NCBI GenBank assembly: GCA_910579075.1 | Contig: CAJTSV010000002.1 | Span: 86,975 to 104,133, forward strand | Direction: 5' to 3' | Length of the DNA stretch: 17,159 nucleotides | Source of the DNA: an uncultured Eubacterium sp. | Lineage (GTDB): Bacteria > Bacillota > Clostridia > Lachnospirales > Lachnospiraceae | Shown: one piece after another, positions 1 through 7,517 of the stretch | How the letters are laid out: each line of letters starts with the position of its first letter | Numbering within the stretch: position 1 is the stretch's first letter | Made by a program: the position numbers and the translations under genes | Notes under the pieces: model-generated | Seen by the model: only the letters and a program-made list of their open reading frames with translations | Databases searched by the model: none | Told to the model about the DNA's origin: nothing

Positions 1-2171
1 TGCCAGTGAAACAGCGGAATCCACACGCCGGCCGCCAGCGGAATGCCGATAACATTGTAAAAAAATGCCCAGAACAGGTTTTCGTGGATATTGCGCAGCG
101 TAGCCCGGCTTAACCGGATTGCCGCCGGAACATCACTGAGCCTGCTTTTCATCAGGACCACATCCGCCGCGTCAATGGCAATATCGGTTCCCGCACCAAT
201 CGCAATGCCGATATCGGCCCTGGTAAGCGCCGGGGCATCGTTCATGCCGTCACCGACCATGGCTGTTTTCCCCTGTTCCTTTAACGAACGGATAACGCTT
301 TCTTTTCCGTCCGGCAGCACGCCTGCAATAACCTCATCCACACCGGCCTGTGCACCGATTGCTTTTGCAGTACGCGCATTGTCCCCGGTCAGCATGACAA
401 CACGGATGCCCATATTCTGCAATTCACGCACGGCTTGCGGGCTGTCTTCCTTGATAACATCTGCCACTGCGATAATGCCGGCAGCCTGAGCGTCCTTTGC
501 AAAAAACAGCGGGGTTTTGCCCTCTGTGGCCAGCTGTTCGGATTTTTCCAGCAGATGCGGCGGTACCTGCACCCGCGAGCTGATAAACCGGTAATTGCCC
601 CCGGCAAGTGCTGCACCCTCATACACTGCCGTCAGCCCGTTGCCCGGCAGTGCCCGAAACTGCTGTACATCGGCAGCCTGGATGCCCTGCTGCGCCGCAT
701 ATTCGGTGACGGCACCCGCCAGCGGATGCTCGCTCTTTTGTTCCAGTGCATTTGCCAGAAACAAAAGCTGCTGCTGTGATATGCCCTCTGCCGGTATCAC
801 GTCCGTAACCTTCGGCGTGCCGTTTGTAATCGTGCCTGTCTTATCCAGCGCCACAATTTCCATTTTTCCCGTTTCTTCCAGCGAGACAGCTGTCTTAAAC
901 ATAATGCCGCTTTTTGCCCCGACGCCATTGCCGACCATAATCGCCACCGGAGTCGCCAGGCCAAGCGCGCACGGACAGCTGATGACAAGCACGGAAATAC
1001 CCCTTGCCAGCGCAAATCCAAGCGATTCCCCGGCAAGCAGCCAGATGAAAACCGTAACTGCGGCTATCGCAATGACCGCAGGCACAAATACACCGGAAAC
1101 ACGGTCTGCAATTTTGGCAATCGGCGCTTTGGTCGCTGCCGCGTCACTAACCATGCGGATAATCTGGGACAGCGTGGTATCTTCCCCGACCCGCGTCGCT
1201 TCGCATTTTAAAAATCCAGACTGGTTGACGGTTGCTGCCGATACAGATGCCCCGGGCTCTTTGTCGACCGGAATGCTCTCTCCGGTCAGCGCTGCTTCGT
1301 TTACCGCGCTGTTTCCTTCCAGCACAATACCGTCTACGGGTATGTTTTCCCCCGGACGCACCGTAAAAATATCTCCCTTGTGCACCTGTTCAATCGACAC
1401 CTGTACTTCTGCGCCGTCCCGGATGACTGACGCCGTTTTGGGCGCCAGCTTCATCAGCCCTTTTAACGCATCCGTCGTTTTGCCCTTCGAGCGCGCTTCC
1501 AGCATTTTACCTACGGTAATCAGCGATAAAATCATCGCTGCCGATTCAAAGTAAAATTCATGCATATACGCCATGACGCCGTCCATATCCTGGCGCAGCT
1601 GGGCATCTGTCATAGCAAACAGCGCATAGGTGCTGTATACAAACGCCGCAGAGGAACCCAGCGCAACGAGCGTATCCATATTCGGTGCCCGGTGCCACAG
1701 GCTTTTAAAGCCGCTGATAAAAAATTTCTGGTTGACCACCATTATTATAACGGTTAAAAGCAGCTGTATCAACCCCATAGCCACATGATTTTTGCCAAGA
1801 ATCTCCGGCACGGGCCATCCCCACATCATATGTCCCATCGAAAGGTACATTAAGGCTGCCAGAAATCCAAGCGATGCAAGCAGCCGCTGCCTTAACACCG
1901 GTGTTTCATGGTCAGCCAGGGCATCTTCCGGTACGGCTGCCTGGCCTGGCCCTGCTGCATCCGGTGCCGCTTCCCCTTTTCTGGATGCCCCGTACCCTGC
2001 ATCCTGCACTGCTTTCATAACTGCTTCTGCGTCAGCCGCTCCTTCCACTCCCATGGAGTTTGTCAGCAGGCTGACCGAGCAGGACGTTACACCCGGCACC
2101 TTTGAAACTGCCTTTTCTACCCGCGCGCTGCAGGCCGCACAGCTCATACCGGTTACCGTATACTGTTCCAT
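1..2171 (-). CDS. copA: Copper-exporting P1B-type ATPase CopA (C-terminus cut by window edge)
   Basis: Cytoplasmic-membrane P1B-1 ATPase that uses ATP to export Cu(I). About 723 codons are visible. A single N-terminal heavy-metal domain carries GMSCAAC (C11, C14). Transmembrane segments follow, then an actuator TGES motif, the metal-binding CPC motif in the membrane (C399-P-C401), the phosphorylation motif DKTGTIT (D443), the nucleotide-domain SEHPLAG motif and the hinge GDGMNDAP (around 640-647). The reading stops shortly after the hinge, in the penultimate membrane segment, so roughly the last 30-40 residues, including the final helix, lie outside the window. The ATG at 2171 is preceded by GGAAGGAG and lies 19 bp after csoR, so the two form an operon under the CsoR-type operator. 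CPC plus the CxxC domain favours Cu(I), possibly also Ag(I), over Zn/Cd. Confidence 0.96.
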   Translation of the reverse strand, partial: MEQYTVTGMSCAACSARVEKAVSKVPGVTSCSVSLLTNSMGVEGAADAEAVMKAVQDAGYGASRKGEAAPDAAGPGQAAVPEDALADHETPVLRQRLLASLGFLAALMYLSMGHMMWGWPVPEILGKNHVAMGLIQLLLTVIIMVVNQKFFISGFKSLWHRAPNMDTLVALGSSAAFVYSTYALFAMTDAQLRQDMDGVMAYMHEFYFESAAMILSLITVGKMLEARSKGKTTDALKGLMKLAPKTASVIRDGAEVQVSIEQVHKGDIFTVRPGENIPVDGIVLEGNSAVNEAALTGESIPVDKEPGASVSAATVNQSGFLKCEATRVGEDTTLSQIIRMVSDAAATKAPIAKIADRVSGVFVPAVIAIAAVTVFIWLLAGESLGFALARGISVLVISCPCALGLATPVAIMVGNGVGAKSGIMFKTAVSLEETGKMEIVALDKTGTITNGTPKVTDVIPAEGISQQQLLFLANALEQKSEHPLAGAVTEYAAQQGIQAADVQQFRALPGNGLTAVYEGAALAGGNYRFISSRVQVPPHLLEKSEQLATEGKTPLFFAKDAQAAGIIAVADVIKEDSPQAVRELQNMGIRVVMLTGDNARTAKAIGAQAGVDEVIAGVLPDGKESVIRSLKEQGKTAMVGDGMNDAPALTRADIGIAIGAGTDIAIDAADVVLMKSRLSDVPAAIRLSRATLRNIHENLFWAFFYNVIGIPLAAGVWIPLFHW

Positions 2172-2190
2172 TGCTCCTGTCTCCTTCCTG

Positions 2191-2523
2191 TTATTTCATC
2201 AGTTTTTGCAGCACCGCAATCAGCTCATCCATCGTTTCCTCTCTGCCTTCGCGGATATCCCCCGCTACACAGGTTTTGATATGGTTCGCAAGCAGTGCCT
2301 TGTTAAAGCTGTTCATGGCGGCATTGACCGCAGCTGCCTGCACTAAAATGTCAATGCAGTAGGCATCCCGCTCCACCATTCCTTTGATGCCGCGCACCTG
2401 GCCCTCAATCCTGCTCAGGCGGTTCATCAGGTCTTTGTATTCCTGTCCGGTACGCTCTTTTGTCTTCTGCGTGCAGCACGATGCATGTATTTTCGTATCA
2501 GATGTCTGTTCCTGTTCCGGCAT
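2191..2523 (-). CDS. csoR: CsoR-family copper-sensing transcriptional repressor
   Basis: A 110-residue all-helical DUF156/CsoR protein. As known for the family, it binds the operator when metal-free and is released by Cu(I). The Cu(I) ligand set is visible as C56, H81 and C85 (pattern C...HxxxC), matching canonical CsoR. The DNA-contacting N-terminal helix is seen as NRLSRIEGQVRGIKGM (34-49). An N-terminal extension of about 25 residues holds an extra Cys pair (C16, C17) and H13, which is not part of the core fold. The ATG at 2523 follows GAGAGG at suitable spacing. copA begins 19 bp downstream. The promoter upstream contains a near-perfect operator, so autoregulation is expected. Formaldehyde-sensing FrmR or nickel-sensing RcnR relatives are possible, but the C-H-C ligands and copA partner argue for copper. 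Confidence 0.95.
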   Translation of the reverse strand: MPEQEQTSDTKIHASCCTQKTKERTGQEYKDLMNRLSRIEGQVRGIKGMVERDAYCIDILVQAAAVNAAMNSFNKALLANHIKTCVAGDIREGREETMDELIAVLQKLMK

Positions 2524-2581
2524 TTGCTTTTCCTCTCTTTCGTTCGCTTCATCTTATTTCTTTGTATTTTTCATAATTCAG

Positions 2582-2610
2582 ATTATATACCCTATAGGGG
2601 TATATTGCAA
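2582..2610 (-). promoter_or_regulatory. csoR-copA promoter with embedded CsoR-type operator
   Basis: On the minus strand a -35 TTGCAA (2605-2610) and a perfect -10 TATAAT (2582-2587) are separated by exactly 17 bp. Positions 2585-2605 form an inverted repeat with perfect 8-bp arms (ATATACCC / GGGTATAT), which is the GC-in-AT-flank layout of known CsoR operators. It fills the spacer and touches both hexamers, so bound repressor would exclude RNA polymerase. The -10 lies about 60 bp upstream of the csoR start. Confidence 0.88.
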
Positions 2611-2622
2611 GCTTTTTTTCAT

Positions 2623-2671
2623 AAAAAAACACAGGCCGCGCACAAGATTCCTCTTATGCCGCAGCCCGTGT
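2623..2671 (-). terminator. Rho-independent terminator after the solute-binding protein gene
   Basis: On the minus strand ACACGGGCTGC (2661-2671) pairs with GCGGCCTGTGT (2629-2639): 11 pairs, two of them G-U, followed by seven T (2623-2629). It starts 2 bp after the stop codon of the solute-binding protein gene. It insulates the csoR promoter, which begins 13 bp further on. Confidence 0.85.
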
Positions 2672-2672
2672 T

Positions 2673-3521
2673 TCATTCTGCATCCTTTTCTTTATTTTCG
2701 TATTCCAGCGCCTGATTGACGCAGTCAAGCAGCGCCGCATTCTCCTTTCGCACAGCGGCTCCATACCGCTGTCCCCCAAAACGGTCGCTCAGTATTTTGG
2801 TGGAGCTGTCCGCATATCCGTTCAGAATGCTGACATCCGCCGCCATCACATCCACTTCGCCTTTTTTCAGCGCCTGAAAAACCGTCTTATAATCCTTATA
2901 TTCAAAAAATACGGGTGCTATCGTTACCGAATGCATCGTCTGGATATAATTTAAAAAAGCCTTTCTTGTCGTCGCATTTCTTGCCACTCCGATTTTTTTG
3001 CCGTCCAGGTCTGCAATCGAGCGGATATCGCTGCTTCCAAGGGAATTCGGGTCGTCGCCGGATGTCTTTACCATCAGCCCGATATAATCGGTATAATAGC
3101 TTTCCGAGAATGCAAACCTCTTTTTCCGCTCCTTTGTAATCGTATAGGTGGCAAACAGGCAGTCCACATCCTGGCTTTTCAGCATTTCTTCCCGGTCATC
3201 CACCGTTACGGCCACAAACTGTACAAGCCCGCGGTCTTTTGCTTCCCAGGCTGTGACGCCAAACAGGTTTGCAGCGGTCTGGTAAGCCAGCTCTATTTCC
3301 AGGCCGTCCCATGTGCCTGTTTCCTTATTGTAAAAGCCAAGTCCCGGAACATCCTTTTTACAGCCGGCAATCAGATAACCGCGTTCCCTGACCGCATCCA
3401 AAAACCGGGGATTGCGTTCTTCGGTTTTTTCCGGCACTGTTCCGGATTCATTTTCCGTCATGCCGCAGCTACAGAAAAGAAGCAGCAGGCAGCATATTAC
3501 CGCGCACAGCGCTTTTTTCAT
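2673..3521 (-). CDS. Family 3 amino-acid solute-binding lipoprotein
   Basis: Extracytoplasmic binding protein of the SBP_bac_3 family, which captures polar or acidic amino acids. The N-terminus MKKALC... has a Lys pair, a hydrophobic stretch and a lipobox-like FCSC, so it is probably a lipid-anchored protein. The mature part shows family hallmarks: a first strand with a PGLGFYN-type ligand loop, WDGLEIELA, and DLDGKKIGVARNATT at the start of lobe 2. I chose ATG 3521 (282 aa). The GTG at 3530, nine bases upstream, sits directly on the AGGAA ribosome site, which is well spaced for ATG 3521. The gene follows the symporter gene by 46 bp and ends at a terminator. No ABC permease or ATPase gene is adjacent. 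It may serve a distant ABC transporter or work with the neighbouring symporter. The ligand is inferred only. Confidence 0.88.
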   Translation of the reverse strand: MKKALCAVICCLLLLFCSCGMTENESGTVPEKTEERNPRFLDAVRERGYLIAGCKKDVPGLGFYNKETGTWDGLEIELAYQTAANLFGVTAWEAKDRGLVQFVAVTVDDREEMLKSQDVDCLFATYTITKERKKRFAFSESYYTDYIGLMVKTSGDDPNSLGSSDIRSIADLDGKKIGVARNATTRKAFLNYIQTMHSVTIAPVFFEYKDYKTVFQALKKGEVDVMAADVSILNGYADSSTKILSDRFGGQRYGAAVRKENAALLDCVNQALEYENKEKDAE

Positions 3522-3567
3522 ATCCCTCACTTCCTTTCCATATTTGTTTCACCTGCCATGCATTTTT

Positions 3568-4851
3568 TTATTCACGGTCATCATAAAATACATCCCGGTT
3601 TAAATCCCCGTTCTGATGCGCTACAATCGTGGTACAGACCGCATCGCCTGTAATATTGACCGCGGTGCGTACCATATCCAGAATCCGGTCCACGCCCATA
3701 ATCAGCATAATCGCTTCGACCGGAATGCCGACTGCGGTAAACACCATAGAAAGCGTCACCAGCCCGACCGACGGAATTCCGGCCGTGCCAATGGACGCAA
3801 GCGTTGCCGTCGCAATTACGGTCAGATAACCGGCCGGCCCTAACTGCATGCCGTAAGCCTGTGCCGCAAACACCACCGCCACGCCCTGCATAATGGACGT
3901 GCCATCCATGTTTATCGTTGCACCCAGCGGAATGGTAAAAGAAGAAATCTTTCTCGATACGCCGATTCGTTCTTCCAGCGTATCGATATTCATCGGAATC
4001 GTTGCATTGGATGTCGAGGTAGAAAACGCAAACGCCATAACCGGGAAAAACTTTTTGATAAAGCGCACCGGATTGAGCCTGGTAAAAATCACAAGCAGAA
4101 TCATGTAAACGCCCAGACACTGGATGACAAGGCCCAGCAGGACGCTTCCCATATATTTCAAAAGCGGAAGGAACGCATCGAATCCCAGATTGGCAAAGGT
4201 CTTTGCAATCATGCAGAATACGCCGGCCGGAGCCAGGCTCATAATCATATTTGTCATTTCCATCATCAGCTCGTTGCCCTGGTTAAAAATGCCCGACAGC
4301 AGCTCTGCGCGGTCACCCATTTTTGCCAGCAGCACGCCGACAAGCAGTGCAAACAGGATAATCTGGAGCATCGTGCCGTCTGCCAGCGCTCCAATCGGAT
4401 TTTCCGGTATAATATTCAGTATCGTGTCCGCAACCGATACATTCTCAGCCACAGCCGTTTCGCCCGTTTCAATCGAAGACATGTCCAGTCCCACGCCCGG
4501 ACGGACAATTGTGGCAACCAAAATCGCAACGGTTACCGCCAGCGCGGTCGTCACCAGGTAAAATCCAATCGTCCTGCCGCCGACCCTGCCAAGCGATTTC
4601 GTATCGCCAATCGCAGAGCTTCCGCAGACAAGCGAGCAGAATACAAGCGGCACGACAAGCATTTTCATCAGGCGGATAAAGCCGTTGCCTGCTACATAGA
4701 AAATGCCGTCCACAAGAATTTCATCCCGGAAATAAGAATGCGGAACCCATAAATTCAGCACGACCCCCAGCAGCAGCCCGCCCAGCAGGCCGATGAAAAT
4801 CTTTGTCGTAAGCCCCATCCTGCTTTTTTCTTTTTTGCTTTCTTCCTGCAT
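3568..4851 (-). CDS. Dicarboxylate/amino acid:cation symporter (DAACS/SDF, GltP-like)
   Basis: A 427-residue secondary transporter of the glutamate/aspartate:Na+/H+ family, embedded in the cytoplasmic membrane as an elevator-type trimer (family knowledge). Visible landmarks: hairpin 1 serine-rich STSTSNATIP (277-286), NMDGT cation site (314-318), hairpin 2 SIGTAGIPS (353-361), and helix 8 DRILDMVRTAVNITGD (388-403). By alignment to GltPh, D392 and R395 match the substrate amino and side-chain carboxylate residues, and N399 and D403 match the sodium site. The Arg favours an acidic amino acid or C4-dicarboxylate over a neutral substrate. The ATG at 4851 is 13 bp after the RmlD-like gene and the solute-binding gene follows by 46 bp, so all three are probably co-transcribed. 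Confidence 0.93.
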   Translation of the reverse strand: MQEESKKEKSRMGLTTKIFIGLLGGLLLGVVLNLWVPHSYFRDEILVDGIFYVAGNGFIRLMKMLVVPLVFCSLVCGSSAIGDTKSLGRVGGRTIGFYLVTTALAVTVAILVATIVRPGVGLDMSSIETGETAVAENVSVADTILNIIPENPIGALADGTMLQIILFALLVGVLLAKMGDRAELLSGIFNQGNELMMEMTNMIMSLAPAGVFCMIAKTFANLGFDAFLPLLKYMGSVLLGLVIQCLGVYMILLVIFTRLNPVRFIKKFFPVMAFAFSTSTSNATIPMNIDTLEERIGVSRKISSFTIPLGATINMDGTSIMQGVAVVFAAQAYGMQLGPAGYLTVIATATLASIGTAGIPSVGLVTLSMVFTAVGIPVEAIMLIMGVDRILDMVRTAVNITGDAVCTTIVAHQNGDLNRDVFYDDRE

Positions 4852-4864
4852 AACTATTCTCCAA

Positions 4865-5728
4865 TCACTTTATTTCTGCATGCCTTTCCACATATGCTTT
4901 CAGCTCGTCAAACCACTGGGGCATCGTATAGATTTCCGTCATTTTCATCATCAGGTTTTCCAGGAGTATCGATATCCTTCCCCTGTTTTCAACCAGGAAA
5001 AATCCTTTGGCCAGCGACGTATCATATCCGGCCAGTGCAAGAACCGCGGTAGCAAATTCATGCCGGGAACACATTCCTTCACAGGATGCATGGTAAATCC
5101 CATACTCTGTCTTATCCAAAAGGCAGCACAAAAAACCGGCCAGCACATCCGCACTGGTAGGGCTGCCTATCCGGTCAAGCGGTGCATCAAAGGGCGTGCC
5201 GCTCTTTCCGTGGTTTACGACATAGGAAAAATAATCTTCCTTTGCGCTTTCATTTGCTGCGCCATAAACCCAGGAGCTTCGGATAATCAGGTGCTTGGGA
5301 TTCAGCTCCCTGACATAATTTTCTCCTGCGAGCTTGGATTTGCCATAAACCGACTGCGGGTCAGGCGTATCGAACTCTGTCAGGTGGCCGGACAGCCTTC
5401 CGCTGAATACATCATCCGTAGAAAGCTGGATGATTTTGGCATTCAGTCCCCTGGACGCTGCCGCCAGGTTTCTTGCGCCAAGGGCATTTACCTTAAACGC
5501 CCCGACCATATTCTGCTCACAGTAATCCGCATCCGACATGCTTGCACAGTTGATGACAATATTCGGGCGGTATACCTTCATGGCCTGCTCTACCGCTTCC
5601 ATGTCTGTAATGTCCACATCCATGTCCGTGCCGACTACTTTATTATCTGTATCTTTCCGTAAAAGCTTCACCAGCGCAGAGCCAAGCCTTCCCTCCGCCC
5701 CGGTAATCCATATTGCATTTTTTGCCAT
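4865..5728 (-). CDS. RmlD-like NAD(P)-dependent sugar-nucleotide reductase (extended SDR)
   Basis: A 287-residue Rossmann-fold protein of the dTDP-4-dehydrorhamnose reductase (RmlD) branch. It shows the dinucleotide loop GAEGRLG (10-16), a DMDVDITD acidic cofactor segment, NCASMSDADYCE, the STDDVFSG strand with the catalytic Thr, the YGKSKLAGE Tyr-Lys pair, RSSWVYG, and a C-terminal domain with RIGSPTSADVLAGF. Length is normal for RmlD. I chose ATG 5728 because a perfect GGAGG lies 7 bp upstream; an in-frame extension to about 5809 has no comparable site. No rmlA, rmlB or rmlC is adjacent. It is first in an operon with an amino-acid symporter and a solute-binding protein, so a rhamnose role is unproven and another 4-keto-sugar or unrelated substrate is possible. 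Confidence 0.85.
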   Translation of the reverse strand: MAKNAIWITGAEGRLGSALVKLLRKDTDNKVVGTDMDVDITDMEAVEQAMKVYRPNIVINCASMSDADYCEQNMVGAFKVNALGARNLAAASRGLNAKIIQLSTDDVFSGRLSGHLTEFDTPDPQSVYGKSKLAGENYVRELNPKHLIIRSSWVYGAANESAKEDYFSYVVNHGKSGTPFDAPLDRIGSPTSADVLAGFLCCLLDKTEYGIYHASCEGMCSRHEFATAVLALAGYDTSLAKGFFLVENRGRISILLENLMMKMTEIYTMPQWFDELKAYVERHAEIK

Positions 5729-5871
5729 CTGCCTGCCTCCTTGTTTTATCTGATGTTTTACCTGTTGTTTTTTCACGATGCTGCCCCATGCTGCGCCGTT
5801 CATAAGCACGTTTTACAGTTTTTTATCTCAAAGCACATCCTTTTTGTATGAAATGCACAAAACATAAAAAT

Positions 5872-5900
5872 ATTGTACCATGAACAGCGGCGGATTGCAA
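5872..5900 (-). promoter_or_regulatory. SigA-type promoter for the reductase-symporter-binding protein operon
   Basis: Minus-strand -35 TTGCAA (5895-5900), 17-bp spacer, -10 TACAAT (5872-5877). Transcription would start near 5865, giving a leader of about 135 nt before ATG 5728. It lies just outside the large inverted repeat at 5915-6078. Confidence 0.75.
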
Positions 5901-5914
5901 GAATTTCTAGTTCA

Positions 5915-6078
5915 CTAGTGCTCCATCCGGGCAGAAATCAGAGTTTAGTGCTGACTGATTCGCGTCAGTGCAAGGCAAAATTTAAACGACGATGTGGTCA
6001 TCGACTAGAAATTTTAACGAAGCAATGGCGTGAATCAGGCTGTAATAAACTCTGATTTCTGCCCGGATGGAGCATTAG
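5915..6078. repeat. About 160-bp near-palindromic fold-back element (MITE- or REP-like)
   Basis: Perfect 29-bp inverted arms at 5919-5947 and 6046-6074, extending to 33 pairs with one G-U (5915-5918 / 6075-6078). Inside, the symmetry continues imperfectly: CTGATTC at 5954-5960 against GAATCAG at 6032-6038, AAAATTT against AAATTTT, and a central CGATG-TGGT-CATCG loop (5990-6003). The segment just outside the left arm (5902-5911) is also complementary to 6004-6013 inside, giving an alternative fold. There is no T-run, so it is not a standard terminator. The TAA stop of the radical SAM gene (6075-6077) lies within the right end. No gene inside is credible. Likely a non-autonomous mobile or repetitive extragenic element; the family is not recognised. 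Confidence 0.8.
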
Positions 6079-6902
6079 CAGTTTCCCGTAAATACATGCT
6101 CCACATATTCCCTGGCGGTATCTGCCAGCCGGTAAACAGCCTGTACATCCGTGGCATCGCAGCCTGCCATCTGATACCGCGGGAAAAACCGGGTTACATG
6201 CAGCACAATGTTTTGGTTTACCGATGCAATCCACTGTGCTTCTTCCCGCATCTGCGCTTCGCTGTCATTCTCACCCGGCACAATCAGCGTCGACAGCTCC
6301 ACATGGCATTCCTGTGCCGCCCGCCTGATAAATGCCTTTACCGTTTCCAGGCTGCCGCCCAGCTTCCGGTAATAATCTTCCCGGAAGCCCTTTAAGTCAA
6401 TATTCATCGCATCGATATAAGGAAGCAGTTCTTCCAGCACAGGCAGCGATGCGCAGCCGTTTGTCACAAGCACATTTTTCATGCCCCTGTGCCGGATAAG
6501 CTTTGCCGCATCCCGCACATATTCCCATCCTGTCAGCGGCTCGTTATAAGTAAACGCTGCCCCGATATTGCCTTTTCTCCTGCAGGCAGATGCCCTGTCT
6601 GCCAGCTCCCCGGGAGAAAGATACACCGTTTTGGCATCCGCAGCTTTACACATGGAAATTTCATGGTTCTGGCAGAACGGGCATTTCAAATTGCACCCGA
6701 AGCTGCCTGCGGACAATATCAGGCTGCCGGGATAAAACATCCGCAGCGGCTTTTTTTCAATGGGGTCTAAGGCAAGCGCCGTTATCCTGCCATAATTTTT
6801 GCAGGCTATCTGCCCGCCTTCATTTTTCCGCGCCCCGCACAGGCCATACTGCCCTTCTTCAAGGACGCAGCGGTGCATGCAGGTATCACAGACTGCTTTC
6901 AT
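6075..6902 (-). CDS. amrS: AmmeMemoRadiSam system radical SAM enzyme
   Basis: A radical SAM protein of about 275 residues, of the PflA-like group that accompanies AMMECR1 and Memo proteins. The cluster motif is GCNLKCPFC (C70, C74, C77), preceded by the family signature LDPIEKKPLRMFYPGS. An N-terminal Cys set (C5, C8, C12, C22 in CDTCMHRC...GLCGAR) may bind another metal. FTYNEPL and NIDLKGF follow in the barrel. It should cleave S-adenosylmethionine to make a 5'-deoxyadenosyl radical; the substrate is not known to me. ATG 6902 is preferred (AAGGTGG, 5-nt spacing) over a GTG at 6926 with no site. It is third in the operon, 45 bp after the AMMECR1 gene. Its stop codon lies in the fold-back element, so the very C-terminus may have been set by that insertion. 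A pyruvate formate-lyase activase role is unlikely because no partner enzyme is adjacent. Confidence 0.93.
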   Translation of the reverse strand: MKAVCDTCMHRCVLEEGQYGLCGARKNEGGQIACKNYGRITALALDPIEKKPLRMFYPGSLILSAGSFGCNLKCPFCQNHEISMCKAADAKTVYLSPGELADRASACRRKGNIGAAFTYNEPLTGWEYVRDAAKLIRHRGMKNVLVTNGCASLPVLEELLPYIDAMNIDLKGFREDYYRKLGGSLETVKAFIRRAAQECHVELSTLIVPGENDSEAQMREEAQWIASVNQNIVLHVTRFFPRYQMAGCDATDVQAVYRLADTAREYVEHVFTGNC

Positions 6903-6947
6903 GGAAACCACCTTTCGCTCTATCACATTCCAGGCTGTTTTCAGGCT

Positions 6948-7493
6948 CTAATAATGCCTGACCACTTCAAACCGTTCCAGCTGCACCTGCTGCCCATAGC
7001 CAATCCCGGCCTTTTGCATTGCAATCGCAATCTGGTCTTCCACGGTGTCAACGCCTTCCAGGTTCGGAAGCAGCAGCCCCCTTTGATATCCCCGGGTCAC
7101 GACTACGCCATACCGCTTCACATCCAGCTCCTGCGGCGAATTTACCGGTTCCATGCGGCCGAGCACATCCACGCTGATGGACAGCCTGCCAAGCTCTCCG
7201 GGCGCAACCGGTGCAAACCTCGGGTCTTTGGCGGAGGCACTGATGGCATTGTGGATAATTTCTTCTGCAATGGACGCCTGCACAGCCTGAATTGTGCCAA
7301 TGCACCCGCGCAGGCTTCCCTCTTTTTTAATCGAAACAAAGACCCCGGCACGTTCCCGGTACATTTCTTCCGGCAGTCCCTCTGGCACTTCGGGCTGTTC
7401 CCCCGTGCGGACATACTGTTCAATTGTCCTGCGCGCAAGCTGCACATATGCATCGGATTCTGTATTCTGTCCATTTTTCTGTTCCATTTTCAT
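6948..7493 (-). CDS. amrA: AMMECR1-domain protein (AmmeMemoRadiSam system protein A)
   Basis: A 181-residue AMMECR1-fold protein. The invariant motif LRGCIGT (61-67) is present, with SASAKDPRFAPV and LSISVDVLG as further family segments. The C-terminal ERFEV is typical. Its biochemical role is unknown; family context links it to Memo/LigB and radical SAM partners. ATG 7493 follows AAAGGGG at 5 nt; ATG 7487 is an alternative two codons inside. The upstream LigB/Memo-like gene ends 24 bp away in the same reading frame, separated by tandem TGA-TAA stops. From memory, related Clostridia often have the two domains fused in one protein, so this copy looks like a split or never-joined version. Confidence 0.93.
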   Translation of the reverse strand: MKMEQKNGQNTESDAYVQLARRTIEQYVRTGEQPEVPEGLPEEMYRERAGVFVSIKKEGSLRGCIGTIQAVQASIAEEIIHNAISASAKDPRFAPVAPGELGRLSISVDVLGRMEPVNSPQELDVKRYGVVVTRGYQRGLLLPNLEGVDTVEDQIAIAMQKAGIGYGQQVQLERFEVVRHY

Positions 7494-7517
7494 TCTGCCC
7501 CTTTCTGCAATATATTA

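Noticed and set aside
91..2362. Several long open frames on the plus strand (for example 595-1554 and 1792-2346).
   Set aside because: They are antisense to copA and csoR, whose minus-strand translations contain complete family motifs. The plus-strand products are compositionally odd and lack ribosome sites.
3519..3530. GTG at 3530 as start of the solute-binding protein (and similarly GTG 6926 for amrS and GTG 10194 for the chemoreceptor).
   Set aside because: In each case the nearby downstream ATG has a well-placed purine-rich ribosome site, which the GTG overlaps or lacks.
5873..6055. A 60-codon plus-strand frame across the fold-back element, with a mirrored frame on the other strand sharing LHPGRNQSL.
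   Set aside because: The similarity between the two frames is a direct result of the inverted repeat. There is no ribosome site or recognisable domain.
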